This document shows, piece by piece, positions 59,156 through 64,000 of a DNA stretch of 64,000 nt (the first letter of the stretch is position 1; each line of letters starts with the position of its first letter). Position numbers and translations under genes: made by a program. Origin of the DNA: Trachythela sp. YZ-2020 (lineage: Eukaryota > Cnidaria > Anthozoa > Malacalcyonacea > Clavulariidae). The stretch is from contig JADLSH010000375.1 in the NCBI GenBank assembly GCA_016169945.1, positions 1,639,848 to 1,703,847 on the forward strand, in the 5' to 3' direction. The notes beneath the pieces are model-generated. The model was not told the DNA's origin. It did not search any database and saw nothing but the letters and a program-made list of their open reading frames with translations.

Positions 59156-62100
59156 TGGAGCACTGGCGACTCGCTGCTCGAATACTCGGCATATGCTCGG
59201 CAATACTCGGCAAATAAGCAAATCTTTCAGCACTCGGCAAGTAAAATACTCTCAAATTCAATCTGTCAACAGACGCAATCGGCAACTATTCTGAGCAACT
59301 CGGCAAATATTGAAATACATAACAAATGCTTTCAAATACTCAAGAAGCTGCAAATATGATACTCACCGTAATTCAATCTGTCCGGTCAATACTCGGTATG
59401 AAGGAAATACTCAATCTCGGTATTAAATATGGCGAATAAACTTCGGCAATATCATGCTCACCATAAAATTCGGTCTTGCAACAGATGGTCAAATACTATA
59501 AATATATTGCCAATAATGAATCTCAAGCTAACAATAAATATTCAAATGGTGCAATATTCAAACCAATCGCTATCAAATACTTTGAAACATAACAACGCTC
59601 GAATACTCAAATAACATGCTGCAGAACAATCTTGGTATGAACGCTACGCTCGGCAACACTGAGCAAATAACGGCAATACTCGGCAAGCGGCAATATTCAA
59701 CAAAATACTCGGCGCAGTAAATGGCTTTCGACGCTCGGCAATACTAAAACGCTGCAGCAAATGTGATCAAATGCTCGGTGTGCTCCAATACTCGGTATAC
59801 TCGGCAAATACTTGAATATAACGAAATGCTCAACCGAATATACTGAAATAATTCTGCAATGGAAATACTCTGTCAATCGTCGGCAGTGGTCAAATATATG
59901 TGAAATACTCCAATCGGTATTGCTCGGCAAATGACCGAAGTATATACTGGCGAATGAAATGCGAATGCGTATTCGGAAATAAATATTAAATATGCCATAA
60001 GTAATCGGTCAAATGAATACTCATTACTTTGTGAAATACAAATAATGAGAAGATGCTCAAATACTCGTAATATTCAAAATGGTCAGCAAGCGAAGTAACC
60101 GTCAAACACTCAAATACTGAGCTAATGTATACGTTTACTCAAACAAATGACGCTATCAACAGCGCTCAAAACGCTCGGCAAACTGCTCGGCAAATACTCG
60201 GCAATACTGGCAAATATTCGACGAATACTCAAAGCAAATGCGAAACGGCAAGCTCTGAATCTGTCAAGTGCTGCTAAAATTCGATCTGTCGACATATGTT
60301 CTTCGGGTGAAAATGCTCAATACTCGGTATTAAATATCAATATTGACGCGGCTCTTCAAATACTCGGCGAGCTGCAAATGCTCTGCAAATAATCGAAATG
60401 CTCGGCAAATAAATTCGTCTGTCGACCGATGATCAAATACTCGGTAATGATACTCAATACTCGGCGTTAACTGTTGACCATGGCGAAGGCTCTCAAATAC
60501 TCGGCAGTATGGAAACAACGAAATGTCTTTACCAAATTCGATCTTGCAACGAATGATCAAATACTCGGTAAATACTCATTGCTGTGATGAAATATACTAA
60601 AAATAATGCTGAAATACTCATAAATATTCAGAGCGGTGAAAACCAGCGGAAATATGGCAAATACTGGCAGCTGCTGACGGCAATGCTCAGGCTGCCGTAA
60701 TATGTGCTACGAACGAATCGTACGGCAGGACAAACTCGGCAAACGCTCGGCAAGCTTCTCGGCAATATGCTGAGCAAGATGGCAAATACTCGAACAAAAA
60801 ACTCGTCGGCATGAAATACTCGCAAATAATCTCGTCACCAATCGATGATCAAATACTCGGTGTGAACTACTCCAATACTCGGTATTAAATGCTCGGCAAA
60901 TGTTGATACATGGCAATATTTCGGCGAAATACTGAAATACTATGCAAATCAAATACTCAATAACAAATTCGTCTTTACGAATAACTCGGTAAATACTCAT
61001 TGCTTTTTATTGAAACTAATGAAGATACCAAATACTCAAATACTCAATTTTGGCAAATGTTACGTCAGCACTCAAATACTGAAAGCCAACTGCTGTCGTG
61101 CTCGAAAATAAGATGCTCGATGTAACCGGTCAAGCGAAATGTTGAATGCTCGGCAAGCAAATCGGCAAATGCTCGGCAGCTGCTGAGTGCTAATTCGGCG
61201 AAATGACGAATTCGGCTGCTCGACGAATACTCGACGGAAATACTCGCTCGTAAATTCGGTGCAATCGGCAGATGATCAGTGCTCGGTGTGAGCTACTCAA
61301 TGCTTGGAGATAACAAATAACTATTGAAATGCGCGGCAGGGCTCGGCAAATGCTGCAGTACTGAAATACTCTGCAATAATCAAAATGCTTTCGCCAGTAC
61401 CTCGGCAAATATATCGGCAATGGCTCTTTCAACACTCGGCGTACTCGGCAAGATGCTGAAATACGCGCGGCTCTTAACCAATACTCGGCAGCGTAAATAT
61501 GCAACAACTGTCAACTCGATAATACAATACTGCTTGCAACAAATGATACTAAATACTCGTACTACTTGGGTTTTGAAATACGAAAGACTCGAATGCAGAA
61601 ATGCTCAATGCAGAAAATGATTCAATGGTCAGCACTCAATACTGCTAAGCTGCGAAAACTCTGCTCATGCTCAGCAATACTCAAATATCGGCAATGCTCT
61701 CGATGCCAGCAACAGACTCGGCAGAAAGCTTACTGCCCAAGTCTCGGCAAATACTCGGCAAATCGAACTCGGCAATCGTTAATACTCAAATGAGCTCTCG
61801 GCAAATTCAATGCTTTCGTAAGATGGATCGTATAAATGTCAAATACTCAATATGAAACTCTCCAATACTCGGCGATGCTCGGCATGAAAATGCATGTTGC
61901 GTAATACTCGGCAAATATCAAGCAGTAACTGATACTCTGCAAATACTTTCAAAATACTCGTAGATTCACAAAAGGATCTGTCAACCGATATCGAAGCAGC
62001 TCTTATGAATACTCCAATACTCGGCATTAACTCTACTCAAACGAATGTTGAAATACGCAGCGAATGCTCAATGTAACGGCTACGAAATACTCTGCAAATA

Positions 62101-64000
62101 CTCGGTGTGTATAAATACTCACCATCAAATTCAATCTGCATCGGCAGAATGGTCAAATACTCGGTAAATGCTCATTACTGAAATACATCAGAATAATGAG
62201 CATAGATGCTCAAATCTCAGCGGAAATATTCATGTTACCATCAAATGTTAAATGAACTCGTCAAACTTGATCAAATACTCAGGGTCGGCGAAATACTCAA
62301 TGCTCAAAATGCGCTCTCGGCAAATATTGAAATAGGCAGCGAATGGCTCAAATGCTGCGGAAAATACTACTGCTGAAGACTCGGCGAAATACTCAGGCAA
62401 AATCAATCTTTAATGGATCGCAAATAAATGCTCAGTGTGAACCTGCTACAAATACTCGAGCAAATATTCGGCAAATACTCAGCAAATATAGCGAAATACG
62501 CGGCGAAATACTCGGCAAACTGAAAAATAAAAACGCTCAAAATAATCAATACTGCAGAATCAAATACTCAATTGTTGCATACCGATATACTCCAATTATA
62601 CGAATTGATCAATCGAACAGTATGAGCTTCCAAATAGGAATACTCGGAAATACTCAGCGTCGGCAAATGAACTCAGCAAAAATTCAAATAGTTAGCAAAC
62701 CGATGATCCAAATGCTCGTATGAAATGCTCAATACTCAGCAAAATACTCGGCAAATATTGAAGCATACTGAGCAGCTGTCTCAAATACTAACGAATAATA
62801 TATGCTCTGCTATTCAAATAAACTGAACATAAATCTTAAACAGACTGACAAATACTCGGTAAAGCTCAGGCAAATAACTGTTGAAATGAAACAATATCAA
62901 GCTCTATGTTCGAAATATTCGAATAGTTCAGCAGAACCAAATGCTCGTAGCAAATATCGGCGAAATCTGTGAATATGCTCAGAAATGCTCAGGCCAATCA
63001 AAATCTTCGTAAGAACTGCTCGGCGAAAACTCAAATCTCGGCAAATAGCAAGGCAATGCTCGGCAAATTCAATCACGGCCTTTAACTCGGCAAATGCTCG
63101 GTGTGAAGATGCTCAATACTCGGTATTAAATACTCGGCAAGCAATATTGAAATACATAGCGAATGCTCAAATACTCGGCGAATACTGAAATAACTGCTGC
63201 AGCTTATAATCAAATACTCACAATTCGATCTGTCAAGCCAGATGATCCAACTCAATGCGTGAGAAATACTCCAATACTCAATGATGCTCAAATACTCATG
63301 AATGTTGTCACATTAGCGAATACTCATCAATAATCTTCACCATAAATCAGCTCTTCAAATACTCTAGAAATAATCAAATACTGCACTCTATTCAATCTTT
63401 GAGCAAATCATTAAACAAATAAACTCTCGCTGGTAAATACTACAAAAATTAATCTGGCATGCTTGTGGCCTCACTAAAAATGAAGTATAACAAAGTGCTC
63501 GGTAAATATTCAAATATGTTGGAAAATGAATCGGCAAATGCTGACAAATATTGAAACTGCACTAAACACTCTGCACTCGAAGCTTACTGAAATAATCATA
63601 ATACAACCTATGAATCGGCGTAAATCTCAAATCGGCAAATCTCAGCAAAGCACTCAACAAACACTCAATCTTCGGCAAATACCTCGGCGAATTCACGAAA
63701 TACCGAGAATGGAGGCAATACTGTCTCGGCAAATATTCAGCGAAATACTCGATGAAAAAACGGCAAAGCTCGGCAAAATGCTCGGGCCTGATCAGCTCTT
63801 CGATATTCAGCACTATGCTTTTGTGGCTCTTTAAAATGTGAGATGCTCAAGTACTGATCAAATTTTCGAATGGTCAGCAGTATTCAGGCACTCGTCGGAA
63901 ATACTTGGAATACTGCGCGAAATAATCAAATACTCAGCTAAATTCGATACGTCGGCAATACTGAATACTGTCAGTATGTGAATACTGAAAACTGCTCGGC

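Larger units (their letters stand above)
50901..64000. repeat. Satellite array, block III: inverted and heavily eroded
   Basis: The text is now the reverse complement of blocks I and II. For example, near 54551-54680 the order ATAAATTCAATC, TGATCAAATACTCGGTAAATA, AATAATGAAGA, AATATTCAAATG mirrors the block II markers. Marker spacing is shortened to about 440-610 bp from about 680. CTCAGC and CTCAG-T words appear mostly as CTCGGC and CTCGGT, and short deletions are everywhere. The family assignment is firm; the decay may be technical. ORFs here are by-products. Confidence 0.85.

Noticed and set aside
49206..64000. Simple fold-back read artefact mirroring the left arm about 49.9 kb
   Set aside because: The nearest A copies would fit, but the next B and A (56372 and 58735) do not fall at mirrored positions of the left-arm copies.
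51000..64000. Plus- and minus-strand ORFs in block III, such as 62343-62723 and 61190-61507
   Set aside because: They consist of eroded satellite words or eroded element A, differ from unit to unit, and show no domain.

Overview
The window looks like invertebrate metazoan nuclear DNA. It is AT-rich and packed with transposons: a THAP-domain transposase-like ORF, a Ty3/gypsy-type pol, non-LTR retrotransposons, a tRNA-derived-type SINE and several MITEs. A cnidarian or a similar marine invertebrate fits the mix of elements, but I cannot fix the taxon. No intact host gene and no RNA gene is visible.

Left end (1-6804), a transposon graveyard. A THAP ORF on the minus strand is cut off by a repeat rich in TTAACCCAGGGTTAA-type palindromes. 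Next comes a decayed Ty3/gypsy-type element (about 2166-6804, plus strand) with gag remnants, a CCHC knuckle and protease, an integrase N-terminal part, reverse transcriptase and RNase H. Integrase lies upstream of RT, as in Gmr1-like elements. A 174-bp palindromic MITE sits in frame inside the integrase, a 201-bp MITE with a 9-bp target duplication sits in the presumed 3' LTR, and a third hairpin-bearing element lies further along that LTR.

Middle (6805-49205), one very large satellite array based on the 11-mer TGAGTATTTGC. I see nested periods: 11 bp, about 153 bp, about 680-700 bp, and multi-kilobase units (about 2.04, 3.39 and 6.5 kb). A 5'-truncated, frameshifted LINE of about 3.1 kb (16689-19805, minus), itself carrying a MITE-like insert, interrupts the array. 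From 22 kb on, the array carries amplified passengers: a roughly 570-bp LINE 3' tail (element A) and a roughly 280-bp tRNA-SINE-like element (element B), always in the same orientation and at recurring spacings.

Right end (49206-64000). The sequence abruptly loses quality, passes through a scrambled zone, and from about 50.9 kb continues as the reverse complement of the same satellite, including inverted and heavily eroded copies of A and B. The erosion is asymmetric (frequent CTCAGC to CTCGGC changes and many short deletions). It looks more like uncorrected long-read consensus error across an inverted satellite than biological decay, although the inversion itself may be real. The satellite has no credible coding role: its long minus-strand ORFs arise because the 11-mer has no stop codon on that strand.
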